NCBI GenBank assembly: GCA_905221605.1
Contig: CAJNDS010002166.1
Coordinates: 186,001-250,000 of the forward strand
Reading direction: 5' to 3'
Length of the DNA stretch: 64,000 nt
From: Symbiodinium natans
Taxonomy: Eukaryota > Sar > Dinophyceae > Suessiales > Symbiodiniaceae
This document shows positions 20,940 through 29,996 of this stretch, piece by piece; positions within the stretch are counted from its first letter, which is position 1; every line of letters starts with the position of its first letter. Under the pieces are notes generated by a model. That model worked only from the letters and a program-made list of their open reading frames with translations. It was not told the origin of the DNA and searched no databases. A program made the position numbers and the translations under genes.

Positions 20940-21790
20940 AATTGTGCTTTTCAGACATAGTATACAAGTGGTCTTTAGTGAATACTTCAGCAATCTTTGT
21001 CTCATTGTTATGTAGGTAGAACCGTTTCCATTTCCGCAAGTGTTTATTTCGTATTTGGTTGAGTATGGTCCTTTAAATAGTATTCACTTGAGTCAAATTG
21101 GGCTATTTGCTTAAGAATTCCTCTAGTAGTTAAATTCGCATAGAATGAATACTTCAAAAAAAATTGTTTCATGAATATGTAAACATAAGGTGTTTCATTT
21201 GACTTTGCAGATAGTATTTCAATAATACTTTGCCTGGTATAAACACAACTGTTTCAATGCATTAGTTGCTCAACAAAGCACTATTTGCCCTTTAAACCAC
21301 ACTTTGCCATATGTTGGTTGTATATGGTGCTTATTTCGTATTTTGGTTGAGTATGGTCCTTTAAATGGTATTCACTTGAGTCAAATTGGGCTATTTGCTT
21401 AATAATTACTCTAGTAGCTAAATTCGCATAAAATGATTATTTCAAAAATAAAAACGATTCATGAATATGTAAACATAAGGTATTTCAGTGGACTTTTCAG
21501 AGAGCATACTTTGCCTAGTACAAGCACAATTGTATAAATACAGTAATTGCACTTTAAACCCACACTTTGCCATATTTTGGTTGAGAATGGTGTCTATTTC
21601 GTATCTTGGTTGAGTATGCTCCCTTAAATGGTATTCACTCGAGTCAAATTGGGCTCTTTGCTTAATAATTACTCTAGTAGCTAAATTCACATAGAACCAA
21701 GAAAAATGTTTCACTATTTGATTAATACTTTGCCTCGTACAAACACAATTGTATAAATAAATTAGTTGCTCAACAAAACATTAATTGCCC
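20940..21790. repeat. diverged tandem repeats, period about 260-290 bp
   Basis: TATTTCGTATTTTGGTTGAG recurs near 21043, 21331 and 21595, each followed by TATTCACT(T/C)GAGTCAAATT and a shared tail with AATTACTCTAGTAGCTAAA. Confidence 0.75.
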
Positions 21791-22141
21791 TTTAAAAACG
21801 CACAATTTGCATAGAAAAACACTGATCTAAACATCTAAAAACAGCATTGTCCGCTTCAGATTCAAAATGTAGATTCTTCCAAATGCTGGCTTATCGGGGT
21901 CTGTGAGGTGGGTGTCCCAGTAACTGTCCTTCATTACCCGGTGATTAACTACGCGACTTTTGGGCCTTGTTTGTTATTTTTTGTTAAAAAGGCCTAAAAA
22001 GGCCTAAAAAGGGTAGGTCGCTGGGGGGGGGGTAGCATATATATATATATATACTTATATATGTATATATATATATATATACATTTTTTATTTTTATTTA
22101 TGTATAAAGCCTATATACACCCCATATAAGCCCTCACAAAC

Positions 22142-22253
22142 CTCATGCAGCTGCCCAGTCGCTGGCGGAGCTGCGTGGTGATCATGCCGTCGTACTCAAA
22201 GCTTTGGGCGGCGTACATCACTTTGCCGCAGGCCTCAGACTCCAAGGTGCGGG
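22142..22253 (-). CDS. exon of unidentified gene
   Basis: The minus strand reads ARTLESEACGKVMYAAQSFE, then YDGMITTQLRQRLGSCMR, from CCGAAG to donor AG|GTTTGTG. Composition is typical of a soluble helical protein. The plus strand is open but less protein-like. Probably the same gene as exons 22431-22564 and 22881-22997. Confidence 0.55.
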
Positions 22254-22430
22254 CTTCGGCTTCGGGTTTCAAGCTTCAGGGTTCAGGGGATGAGTTTAGG
22301 CCTTTTTGGAATTTTGGGGGTTGTCTAGAGTTTCTAGGCATTTTTAGCGTTTCGGTGTTTGTTGAGGTTGTAGTGGTCTTGGGTGTGGTAGTTCTTGTCT
22401 TGTGGCTACGAACGGTGGAGCTTTAGAGGC

Positions 22431-22564
22431 GTCTCAAGCTCCACAACGGCACACAGCTCGTGCATCACGAATGTAAGGGGAATTTGTGTGCTGAGAGAAT
22501 CGCTTCGAGTTGCTTGGGGCGGCTCGCCGTACGACTTGTAGGCGTTTAGAGGCTCCAGTGGAGC
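22431..22564 (-). CDS. exon of unidentified gene
   Basis: 134 nt. The minus strand reads APLEPLNAYKSYGEPPQATR, then SDSLSTQIPLTFVMHELCAV and VELET. The acceptor is CCCAAAG and an apparent GC donor is GAGAC|GCCTCT. Family not recognised. Confidence 0.55.
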
Positions 22565-22679
22565 CTTTGGGATGTACACGGCGTGCCGTCAACCGACGTT
22601 GCAGCACTCACAGTTTAACAAATGAAACCATCGCACCGCCTGTTTTTTGTTCTTTCTTTCTTGTGTTTCTTGTTGTTTA

Positions 22680-22780
22680 CTTGTTTTCTCTCTCTCACTC
22701 TCTCGCTTGCTCTTGCTTTCTCTCCACACGCTTACTCCCCCGAAAGGTGCTCCCTCTCTCTCTCTCTCTCCATCTGCATC
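22680..22780. repeat. pyrimidine-rich TC tract
   Basis: CTCTCT runs, including (TC)n near 22754-22771. On the minus strand this is a purine tract. Confidence 0.8.
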
Positions 22781-22880
22781 TCCCCTGAATTCATTTACTG
22801 AGTTCGGCATTGTGCCTCTCGAGATGCACGTTGTTCCTTTTAGTTTGTTGGCTATTTGCTTCTCTCCGCCCCTCCCTCTC

Positions 22881-22997
22881 TCAACATAGCTGCTGCTGCA
22901 GGAGATATAGGAGGACTTCAGTAGCGAGCTCCCCCGCCTTGACGAACTTGCTCAACTTAAGTGCCCCGCTCACCAACAAGAGTTTCACTAGGATGGG
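22881..22997 (-). CDS. exon, possible 3' end
   Basis: After CTCATAG the minus strand reads PILVKLLLVSGALKLSKFVK, then AGELATEVLLYLLQQQLC and TGA. It is strongly amphipathic. A plus ORF overlaps (22810-23076) but is less regular. Confidence 0.45.
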   Translation of the reverse strand, partial: PILVKLLLVSGALKLSKFVKAGELATEVLLYLLQQQLC

Positions 22998-23213
22998 CTA
23001 TGAGCCCTTATCATCGGCTATCATCAGCCCGATAGCCCTGCAAAAGAAGCCTTTTGTAAGGGGTGACAGGGAATAACAGCCAATCCTGGTATGTCACATC
23101 GGTCAACCAACCAAACCCTACACCCTTTAAGCCTAAAAAAAGTTTAGGGTTTAGGGTGAGGGTTTAGAGGTTTAGGTTTCAGGGTTTCAGGGTTTAGGGT
23201 TTAGGGAGCAATC

Positions 23214-23319
23214 CTTGCGAAGCTCGAATTCAGACTGGCGGCCACGGGGTCGTAGGGGTTGATGTGGACATTGGGCTCGAAGTAGGGGTAGACATTCCAG
23301 GTGTAAACCTGGCCCCGTT
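23214..23319 (-). CDS. exon reading RGQVYTWNVYPYFEPNVHIN
   Basis: The minus strand reads RGQVYTWNVYPYFEPNVHIN, then PYDPVAASLNSSFAR. The acceptor CCTAG lies at the end of the element-derived intron 23320-23457, and the splice phase with exon 23458-23549 matches (G + AA = Glu). The downstream border is either a GA donor or the stop in ...ARIAP-TAA. The WNVYPYF string resembles parts of glycoside hydrolases, but that is only a hint. Confidence 0.55.
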
Positions 23320-23457
23320 CTAGGCTATATGGGGATTTACGAAGAGACAGGACCCCCAATTTCGACACCAAATAGTAGGATTCCCTTATAAAACAAGGGC
23401 CCCACTAAGGTACCTCCTCATGTCGGAAGCCCCACATAGGGTTTAGGGGGCTTAAGC
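23320..23457 (-). mobile_element. introner-like element, GTTTCCGAA family, copy B, inside an intron
   Basis: The core at 23329-23437 has inverted ends ATATGGGGATTTACGAA and TTCGGAAGCCCCACAT. It fills most of the intron between exons 23458-23549 and 23214-23319. A family-conserved position offers a GC donor (GGG|GCTTCCG); the GC donor at 23457 gives the same phase. Confidence 0.6.
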
Positions 23458-23549
23458 CTTCTAGGCTCTTGGATGCATCGGTACTCCCAGAAAAGGGCAT
23501 GACAAATGGGTGTGTGGATCTGTTTCCATCCGCGACAAGAACCTCGAGC
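23458..23549 (-). CDS. exon reading LEVLVADGNRSTHPFVMPFS
   Basis: The minus strand reads LEVLVADGNRSTHPFVMPFS, then GSTDASKSLE, from acceptor GTCTAG to GC donor GAAG|GCTTAAG. It is in phase with the next exon at 23214-23319. Family unknown. Confidence 0.55.
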
Positions 23550-24005
23550 CTAGACACACCTTGGAGTTTAGGGCTTAATCAGGGTTCAGGTACCGCTTTC
23601 CCCGCCGAGCTTGTAGAGCCGCAGTGACTGCTACTACAATGTAGCTTGACGCCTGTGGAGGGCGTATATGCAAGGGTGCAGTGCGGATGTACACCCAGGT
23701 GCTTACAGCGCATGAATGCCGCTGCGCAAGGAGTACTGATAAGTGAGACATCTTTCGCAATGGTTTGGGCTTCATCTTCTCACTGACCCCTGTCCAGCAT
23801 CTGCAGCAACTGTGTCAAGTACCCACGGAAACATGGCTAAGCAACGGTTGCAGAGTAGCAGGTCACCCCTTGGATTGAACAGCCAAAACCATGATACCAT
23901 ATTCGCAGAAGCCTGCACATTCTGCACCCTAAACCCCCTGCCATTCCCTAAATGCTAAACCAAAAACCCCAAACCCGAAACCCTAAACCCTAAACCCCAT
24001 GCCCT

Positions 24006-24107
24006 TCACAGCATCCTATTGAGCAGCCACACCGAAGACTGAGCCAGAGTGGCCCAGCGTCGGCCGTACTTACCATTGACGTAGCGGAAGAAGTCGACAA
24101 CGCCGGC
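24006..24107 (-). CDS. terminal exon of unidentified gene
   Basis: 33 codons and TGA on the minus strand: AGVVDFFRYVNGKYGRRWAT, then LAQSSVWLLNRML. The acceptor is CAGTAG. A perfect GTAAGTA donor inside (24068-24073) could end the exon early after FFRYVNG. The right side is the TTTAGGG array at 24118. Confidence 0.55.
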   Translation of the reverse strand, partial: AGVVDFFRYVNGKYGRRWATLAQSSVWLLNRML

Positions 24108-24117
24108 CTACTGACTT

Positions 24118-24255
24118 CGGGTTTAGGGTTTAGGGTTTAGGGTTTAGGGTGTAGAGTTTAGGGTTTAGGGTTTAGGGTTTAGGGTTTAGGGTCTAGAGTT
24201 TAGGGTTTAGGGCTTAGGGTTTACGGCTTAGGGTTTAGGGCAGGTTTAGGGTTTA
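24118..24255. repeat. TTTAGGG array with TCTAGAG and GCTTAGG variants
   Basis: About eighteen units, moderately degenerate. Confidence 0.92.
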
Positions 24256-24536
24256 GACTTCGAATTGGCGTTTGTCTTCCACGCTCTTTCAGCGTGTGTT
24301 GGGGCTTGTACAATATTCTTGAAGCCCCCTTTTTCTCATAAATCCGACCATGTACGGACGATGGAAGAAAGCATGTTCACTTTTGGCCCTACACCCTAAA
24401 CCCTGAATCCTAAACCCAGGGCTTTGGTATGGCGACTCTGAAAACCCTAACCCTGATGCCGGTCGGGGTGAAGGCCGAGCTCTCGGGGGCTATGCTATAC
24501 CCAAGATCTTAGCAGCCGACCTCTTTTCATGGGTTT

Positions 24537-24612
24537 AGGGTTTAGGGTTTGGGGTTTAGGTTTGGGGTTTGGGGTAGGGTTTGGGGTTTAGGATTCGGGG
24601 TTTAGGGTTAAA
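24537..24612. repeat. TTTAGGG/TTTGGGG array
   Basis: Mixed TTTAGGG and TTTGGGG units. Confidence 0.85.
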
Positions 24613-24628
24613 TTACTTGCTATATAAG

Positions 24629-24706
24629 GACTTCGGGGCCCAAGTATACAATAATGAGGTACATGGACCCTTATGGCATGATGATGACAAAAAAACCGAC
24701 GCGCAG
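24629..24706 (+). CDS. exon reading DFGAQVYNNEVHGPLWHDDD
   Basis: A 78-nt phase-0 exon reads DFGAQVYNNEVHGPLWHDDD, then KKTDAQ. The acceptor TATATAAG and donor CAG|GTAACC are both good. Family unknown. Confidence 0.6.
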
Positions 24707-24805
24707 GTAACCTGCAAAAAAACCGTAAGCTTTGGGTTCTTAGAGTAGTACCTACACCTCAACCCTTAGCCTCAAACCCTAAACCCTGTATCTTTACATA
24801 TGCAG

Positions 24806-25004
24806 TCGTCAAGGCCGGTCCAAGCAACGTTTGTTCCTCTACAGCAGTTTAGAGTTGAGGGTCGAGGGGCACATCTATGTGGCCTACTCCCAAAACCCTT
24901 GTGAGCAACGGACTTGGAAGCTCCCGGCACACATGAATCTATTTTCAGGAATCGCCGCTACGCAATCTCACACACAACACACCTATTCACGCAAGTCACC
25001 ATGA
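24806..25004 (+). CDS. terminal exon of unidentified gene
   Basis: After TTACATATGCAG the plus strand stays open for 65 residues (RQGRSKQRLFLYSSLELRVE... EGHIYVAYSQNPCEQRTWKL...) to TGA. An alternative phase-0 frame (SSRPVQATFVPLQQFRVEGR) would fit exon 24629-24706 better but ends sooner. Its DNA at 24901-24935 recurs at 32693. Confidence 0.5.
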
Positions 25005-25129
25005 GGAAGCACACGGGAAGCAAGAAAAGAAGTTTGAGCAGCCTTCCACATCCGAACAGCCAAGTGGTGCAAGGACTGTCCGCAAGCTCCTCCCAAACCC
25101 AAAATTCGAAGCCCTAAACCCTGCATCGC

Positions 25130-25252
25130 ATGAGCAACATGCCTTCCCTTGCCCTAATTCCACGGCACCCTGACATCCCGAAGAACCTGAACAATGACCC
25201 CCAAGTTTCGGTCTCAAAAGCCCTCTGGGGTCTAGGGTCCCGGGTCCCTTGA
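25130..25252 (+). CDS. small ORF, 40 aa
   Basis: MSNMPSLALIPRHPDIPKNL, then NNDPQVSVSKALWGLGSRVP and TGA. It is protein-like in composition. It could be an exon or a 5' end. Unrecognised. Confidence 0.4.
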   Translation: MSNMPSLALIPRHPDIPKNLNNDPQVSVSKALWGLGSRVP

Positions 25253-25312
25253 GCCTGAACCCTAAACCCGAACCCGGCGCCCCTTCAGAAAACTGAACTC
25301 CGGCGTTCGGGT

Positions 25313-25408
25313 TCAATGAGCTTTGCATCTTGGTGGTTGGGCCGCCTCGGGTGTGTTGACGAAGGGCTTCTGCGACAAGATGTAGCCGCCCATGACCTCA
25401 TGAGGTTC
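25313..25408 (-). CDS. terminal exon starting directly after TTTAG
   Basis: 31 codons and TGA on the minus strand: EPHEVMGGYILSQKPFVNTP, then EAAQPPRCKAH. The acceptor is the last TTTAG of the adjoining array, so the telomere-like repeat itself supplies the 3' splice site. Function unknown. Confidence 0.55.
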   Translation of the reverse strand, partial: EPHEVMGGYILSQKPFVNTPEAAQPPRCKAH

Positions 25409-25464
25409 CTAAACCCTAAACCCTAAACCCTAAACCCTAAACCCTAAACCCTAAACCCTAAACC
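25409..25464. repeat. CCCTAAA array between two minus-strand coding islands
   Basis: Eight perfect units. In minus sense it reads TTTAGGG and could be almost the whole intron. Confidence 0.93.
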
Positions 25465-25557
25465 CTAAGGGGAGGCTGTCGGCTCTAGCCCCTTGGGATC
25501 CTTCCTTTTGATTTCCTGCATTTCAAGCATTTGGGTGCCTGGGGAGGACTTGGGAGC
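25465..25557 (-). CDS. exon-like island
   Basis: After TTTGCACAAG the minus strand reads APKSSPGTQMLEMQEIKRKD, then PKGLEPTASP and a TAG formed with the array. Charged and helical. Confidence 0.5.
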   Translation of the reverse strand, partial: APKSSPGTQMLEMQEIKRKDPKGLEPTASP

Positions 25558-25800
25558 CTTGTGCAAATACATTTCTGTGGGTTAGAATTTAGGGTTTCGG
25601 GTTTTAGGGGGTTAAGGGGCTAGAATTTAGGGTTTAGGGCTTAAGGGGTCAGAGTTTTGGGTTTAGGTTTAGGGTTTAAGGGGTTAGATTCAGGTTATGC
25701 AGGGAGCAGGGCCCATAGAACTTTCAAGATCGTGTCCAACCAACCGCTACGCTGTGTCAGTCCGGTTTTTTGTCTGAGCTGACAGTCTGACAGTTGATCT

Positions 25801-26088
25801 TTGGGCGCCAGCCTCTTGACAGCAAGGTCTAGAATGCTCCAAGAAGGTTCAGGTTTTGAGGGTTTGCTGGGTTTGCTGCGCCTCTACACCCGACTAGGAC
25901 CTCGACACTCCCTTGAAATCCATAGGAGGCTTATGCAAGGGGTTGTGAGCTTGAAGGTTCATAGGGGGAGAAGGTCGACATTCGGGTTTTCATGGGGTGC
26001 GGTTCATAATGCTCTAAAGGATAAAGGCGCCTGTACGCCGGAAGGTCATATCATCAAGAGACAGGGCAGCCTTACGGGTGAAGCCTGA
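25801..26088 (+). CDS. ORF, hypothetical
   Basis: 95 codons (MGASLLTARSRMLQEGSGFE...), with no recognised feature. An overlapping minus ORF exists at 26014-26196. Confidence 0.25.
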   Translation: MGASLLTARSRMLQEGSGFEGLLGLLRLYTRLGPRHSLEIHRRLMQGVVSLKVHRGRRSTFGFSWGAVHNALKDKGACTPEGHIIKRQGSLTGEA

Positions 26089-26286
26089 ATCGACCGTGAA
26101 CGGCCTCTTTTCAGGTGCAGCTGTCCTCAGTCCTGCAAGGCAAAGCCTCAAATGCCAAAGCCTTCTACTTCTCCTGTGATGACACTTGCTGACCACAACT
26201 GTGGCCGCAACGTTTACCCCACACCCTATTCGGCCAAAACTGATCCGATGATCCTCTGAACCCTAAATAAACCCTAAACCCTAAAC

Positions 26287-26364
26287 CGGAAAGTAGGGGA
26301 GAAATGCTGGCCGAAGCTCGGTGGTCAAGGGCACCGAAGAGAAGCCCTCCATCTTATCCATGTC
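26287..26364 (-). CDS. exon ending on a telomere-repeat donor
   Basis: 78 nt, phase 0. The minus strand reads DMDKMEGFSSVPLTTELRPA, then FLPYFP, from CCCTTCAG|G to CCG|GTTTAGGG. One of the clearest cases of an exon whose donor is the first telomere-like unit. Family unknown. Confidence 0.65.
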
Positions 26365-26477
26365 CTGAAGGGCTCAGGGGCCTTTAGGCCTTTAGGGCTT
26401 AGGGCTTAGGGCTTAGGGCTTCTGTAGCACCATCTCCGAAGAGCGAACAACGGGTTTAGGATTCGGTTCTCTCAAGC

Positions 26478-26556
26478 CTTCCTTCAGGGTGGCCGGGCAA
26501 CCTTTCACCCCGAAGAGCCATGGAGATGCCAGAGTCAGAGGCCTCCCAAACCCGGG
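26478..26556 (-). CDS. exon of unidentified gene
   Basis: The minus strand reads PGFGRPLTLASPWLFGVKGC, then PATLKE, from CCCTAAG to an apparent GC donor (GAAG|GCTTGAG). Confidence 0.45.
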
Positions 26557-26560
26557 CTTA

Positions 26561-26641
26561 GGGTTTAGGGTTTAGGGTTTAGGGTTTAGGGTTTAGGGTT
26601 TAGGGTTTAGGGTTTAGGGTTGAGGGTTTAGGGTTTAGGGT
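26561..26641. repeat. TTTAGGG array
   Basis: About eleven units with one GTTGAGG variant. Confidence 0.93.
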
Positions 26642-26788
26642 GGTGGCGCTTGCTGTCGGTACCATAACCTCTAGCACAGGAGGATTCTGTGAACAGCTAC
26701 CTGGCTGTGCGATAGAATACAGACGAACATGCAGCTTTTTGTTTGCCCTTCTTACTTTACTGGTACATACAAAAGCACATCGGGGGGT

Positions 26789-26947
26789 ACCCAAAGAGCC
26801 CAATACAACTTGATTAAGGAATCTACCTTAAATCATATTAAGGATCCCTATATAAATTTTAGGTATATTCCTTAAATCATAGCAAAAAGGATCCCTATAT
26901 AAACTGAGGGATATTCCTTAAGTTAAGGGGTATTGGGCTCTCTGGGT
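26789..26947. mobile_element. MITE-like element, AGAGCCCAATAC ends
   Basis: ACCCAAAGAGCCCAATAC at the left is inverted at the right (GTATTGGGCTCTCTGGGT). The interior carries CCTTAAATCATA and GGATCCCTATATAAA twice each. Confidence 0.75.
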
Positions 26948-26989
26948 CCACGCCCAGGCTGCTCACGGCCCTTGCGCGGCTATGGCCAC

Positions 26990-27058
26990 CGGAGCTCCTT
27001 GGCACGGGCGTCCACTTTCCTTTGGAAGTACTTCTGCTGGAAGAGGCGCAGCTTGCCT
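26990..27058 (-). CDS. exon, basic helical segment
   Basis: The minus strand reads GKLRLFQQKYFQRKVDARAK, then ELR, from CTGAG to CG|GTGGCC. Very basic and helical. The only continuous reading is on this strand. Confidence 0.55.
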
Positions 27059-27082
27059 CTCAGAAGTCATGGTTTGGGGCCA

Positions 27083-27131
27083 GAACCCTAAACCCTAAAC
27101 CCTAAACCCGGGGGGGGGGGGGGGGGGGGGG
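27083..27131. repeat. CCCTAAA units followed by a G homopolymer
   Basis: Three to four units, then a run of about 22 G. The run may be prone to assembly length error. Confidence 0.85.
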
Positions 27132-27644
27132 TTCTGCGATTCCTCCTCGGCTGTTCTGGGTTTCGGTCTTAGGTGGTCTAGGACGTCAGACCTTGAATAG
27201 CTACAATATCAAACAGCGACAAGACACAGCAAAGGTGATTGAACCACGCTTCTGGGTTCAGGGTTTCAACTAAGGTCTTCGGCTTAAACTGACTTCACCT
27301 CACACTGGAATATTTCAGATACCTTACCCAGAGGGTGTAGCAGCAAGCAGCAGCTTCGACACAGCTTCGTTTCAAACCCGTCGAAGATTACCCTCCATGA
27401 TCGCTTAAAGAGTTCTATAGGCGATGCCACGTACTACCTATGTCCCCAAATCTTCCACGAAGCATGAGAGAGCATCTCCATATGGTTGTAACGAAAGTTG
27501 CCACACCCGACTTCTAATTACCCATGAACCACGAAGCAGCATAGAGCAGCACATTCTGAACCTATTCCGGCCTAAAGCTGACTGACGCAAGGAGGCATGG
27601 TGGGGGGAAGTGGGCTGCTATTTCGCGCCACGCCTCTAAGCCTC

Positions 27645-27915
27645 TTTCCCGTGGAAGCTTCTGTTGTTTGTCAAGCCTCTTTAAGTGTGTAAGCCTCTAT
27701 CCCGAGGAAGCTTCTATTTTTTGTGGACTGGCTTCAAGCCTCTTCAAGCCTCTATAAGCTTCTCTAAGCCTCTCTAAGCCTCTAAAGGCCTCTACAGGGC
27801 CCTTTGGAACATCGTAAAGGCGCTTAAAAGGCGCTTAATGAAGGTGCTTAGGCGCATAAAGGCGCTTAGGCGCAGTGTCGCATGTGCCTAAAGGCACTTA
27901 AAGGCGCTTACACCC
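27645..27915. repeat. short direct repeats: AAGCCTCT and AAAGGCGCTTA clusters
   Basis: AAGCCTCT-type units recur from 27645 to 27790. AAAGGCGCTTA-type units recur at 27814-27912, about six times with variation. Confidence 0.75.
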
Positions 27916-28095
27916 CGCAAAATGCCAGGAGAGAAGGGTGAGAGAGAGAGAGACAGTCTCTACTGGCTGCTCCAAAGAGGGTTACTCGCCATAACTAGAG
28001 TTCCCCGACTTATTGCGACAAAAAAAGCAACGACAAAACCTCCAAGCAGGCTCTGGCGTCCCGCCGAACCTCAAGGCGCGACACCCTGCAGTCCA

Positions 28096-28197
28096 AGCAG
28101 CATTCCTTCGGTTCATCTGGATGCAAATGGATGAGCTCAACCTCATTGCCGATCGCCAATCCTCGGGTGCCCAGCAGGTAGCTGACGCGGCCCACCC
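28096..28197 (-). CDS. exon-like island
   Basis: The minus strand reads VGRVSYLLGTRGLAIGNEVE, then LIHLHPDEPKECCLDCR. Plus and other minus frames are open, so frame is uncertain. Confidence 0.35.
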
Positions 28198-28301
28198 TTC
28201 TGTCAGCATACCCTGGGCCAACAGCACCTGTAACCCTTTTGACCCTCAACCTTAAACCTGAGCTCACATGCATATGAAGCCGGCATTTCGGTGCAGCCCT
28301 A

Positions 28302-28422
28302 CTTGGAGGTTCATGGGCAGTTATCCTTATGGGTTAAATGTATGGTGGCGTAAATTAGAATTGAAACCTCGCTTGCTTCGGGTACTGGTAACCTTACTTA
28401 CATCTATCCATGTACAGCCAAG
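28302..28422. mobile_element. MITE-like element, CTTGGAGGTTCATGG family, copy 3
   Basis: The left end CTTGGAGGTTCATGGGCAGTTAT matches copy 1. The right end is degenerate (CCATGTACAGCCAAGG). Confidence 0.55.
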
Positions 28423-28539
28423 GTAAGCCCCCACATGCTCGCTCTCATAACGGAGCCAATACAGTACTTACCGGAAACAACCGCACACCCTAAACACTCC
28501 CTCCTGGCTCGTTGCACACTTTGCTGGCTAGTGCAGCAA

Positions 28540-28609
28540 GAACCCGCAGATGCCCTGCTCACGTGAAGCACTGCGCGCGAGGAACGTGCGCAGCTCAGGA
28601 GCTTGAGGT
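28540..28609 (+). CDS. exon-like island, Cys/His-rich
   Basis: The plus strand reads RRCPAHVKHCARGTCAAQEL with donor GAG|GTAAAC. It lies among minus-strand exons; low confidence. Confidence 0.3.
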
Positions 28610-28794
28610 AAACTCTCGGCTCATGGGCTGGGGGATGATTTCAGAACTCGGGGCTTATGCACTGCGTTTTGTCGAGCTTCATGGGGCTACTGGAAAGCAC
28701 TCGAAGCCAAAAACACCAATAGGCTCTGGGTCTGGAAACCTTGCCAGAACTGTCGCTTGAGCCAAACTTCAAGCCGTGGGGCTGGGGGCTTGGC

Positions 28795-28855
28795 AGGTTT
28801 CAGCCAAGTGGCCCATGGTGTAGTACCATCCGATGTACTCCATGAGCTCCTTCGC
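28795..28855 (-). CDS. exon, joins 28941-29052 in phase
   Basis: The minus strand reads AKELMEYIGWYYTMGHLAET; the plus strand has stops. The acceptor is CCTAAG and an apparent GC donor is ACCT|GCCAAG. It starts in phase 0 as the upstream exon requires. The pattern is TPR-like (Trp/Tyr and Ala spacing), but no domain can be assigned. Confidence 0.6.
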
Positions 28856-28940
28856 CTTAGGGGTTCACGGTTCAGTGTCCGTATACCCTGAGAGGGACAA
28901 TATAGTAGTTCTAGGGCAGTGCTAGGGTACCATGTCACAC

Positions 28941-29052
28941 GTCAGAAAGCTGCTCAAGCCGGCACAAGGCCCCGGCGTAGGCCCAGTCTGCATCATCGGC
29001 GGTCTCGTTGCAGGAGATCTGCGTGCCGAACAGCACTTTGATGCTGTTCGCC
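28941..29052 (-). CDS. exon, TPR-like pattern
   Basis: After CTCTTTGCAG the minus strand reads ANSIKVLFGTQISCNETADD, then ADWAYAGALCRLEQLSD, to donor GAC|GTGTGA. Ends in phase 0 and joins 28795-28855. The plus strand is open here, but the partner exon fixes the strand. Confidence 0.6.
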
Positions 29053-29082
29053 CTGCAAAGAGTGTTTGGCTGAAGGGAGCTG

Positions 29083-29133
29083 AAGCCCTAAACCCTAAAC
29101 CCTAAACCCTTAACCCTAAACCCTAAACCCTAA
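29083..29133. repeat. CCCTAAA array
   Basis: About seven units. Confidence 0.9.
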
Positions 29134-29216
29134 CCAGCAGCCTCAAGGAGCCAACTCCTGCAAGCACTGTGCCCCAGGGAGCCGGGGACGCGAGACCCTG
29201 AACCGAAGAGACCCTA

Positions 29217-29460
29217 CTTGGAGGTTCAGGGTTTAGGGTTCAGGGTTTAGGGTTCAGGGTTTAGGGTTTAGGGTTTGGGGTTTGGGGTTCAGGGTTTAGG
29301 GTTTAGTAGGGTTTAGGGTTTAGGGTTCAGGGTACTTAATAACCAATTATAACTGCTGTACTTGTAACCTACCTATAAGCCCCTTAAGTGCCCGAATCGG
29401 GTTCTAAGTACAGTTAACAGTACAGCTATAATTGGTTTATAAGTACCATGAACCTCCAAG
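29217..29460. mobile_element. MITE-like element, CTTGGAGGTTCATGG family, copy 4, interrupted by telomere-like repeats
   Basis: The left terminus CTTGGAGGTTCA runs straight into GGGTTTAGGGTTCAGGG units (29229-29332). The element then resumes with GGTACTTAATAACC. The right end AAGTACCATGAACCTCCAAG is intact. About 105 bp of repeat sit at the position where copy 2 has CATGGTACTTA. Confidence 0.8.
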
Positions 29461-29771
29461 AAGACCCCGGAGTCGCCTCAAGACCCTGACGACTGTAAAG
29501 ACATGAAACCCGCAAAGCTGCATTTTTTCTGTTCTCAGCTGCTCTGAAAGAGCAACCTCTTCGGGATAGCAGTGTTGTTGGGGAGAGGGGGGGGGGGGAA
29601 CCTGAAGCCAAAGTGATATTAAGCGGACTTATATGATCCATATGCAAAGGGTGTAGGGCTTAGGATTTAGGGTGCCGGATACCGTAAGATAGATTATAGT
29701 CGTATAGGGTGTAGTATCCCTAAACCCTAAACCCTAAACTTAGGGTTCGTTTCTGGTCCCGAAGAATTCAC

Positions 29772-29996
29772 ATGGCAAGTGGCCAGACATACTCGCGGAG
29801 GTCCCTCCAAATCGCCTGGCATGGCCAAACCATTGGGGAGTCTGTTCATGAAATGATCTACAGGGCCCAAAAACAGGAAGGACCAAAAACAGGGGCGGAG
29901 AGATACGGCGAACATAAGCCACTTCTAGACAGAAGTGATTTGGGTTTGTATGAGCTCATCATCGGACCTTTATTTGGGGGAAGCCATGCACCTTAA
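29772..29996 (+). CDS. short ORF, hypothetical
   Basis: 74 codons. Overlapping minus frames (29727-29922) are also open. No recognised feature. Confidence 0.2.
   Translation: MASGQTYSRRSLQIAWHGQTIGESVHEMIYRAQKQEGPKTGAERYGEHKPLLDRSDLGLYELIIGPLFGGSHAP

Larger units (their letters stand above)
19697..22081. mobile_element. AT-rich island bounded by poly-C/AT inverted junctions
   Basis: The island is bounded left by (TA)n-GGTACCCCCCCCC-AGTGACCTACCCTTTTT and right by its approximate inverse (AAAGGGTAGGTCGCTGGGGGG-(TA)n). Composition inside is far more AT-rich than the rest of the window. It contains the CCAAAA/TTTTGG hairpin (19987-20315) and direct repeats of about 260-290 bp (20940-21790). No coding frame is recognised. 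It could be a non-autonomous element or inserted organellar DNA. Confidence 0.5.

Noticed and set aside
20315-21800. Mitochondrial DNA insertion
   Set aside because: AT-richness suggested it, but I see no cox1, cox3, cob or rRNA-like sequence; kept as one hypothesis only.
23214-23319. Glycoside hydrolase (GH17-like) assignment for the exon with WNVYPYF
   Set aside because: A single short motif in a 35-residue exon is not enough. It was left unassigned.
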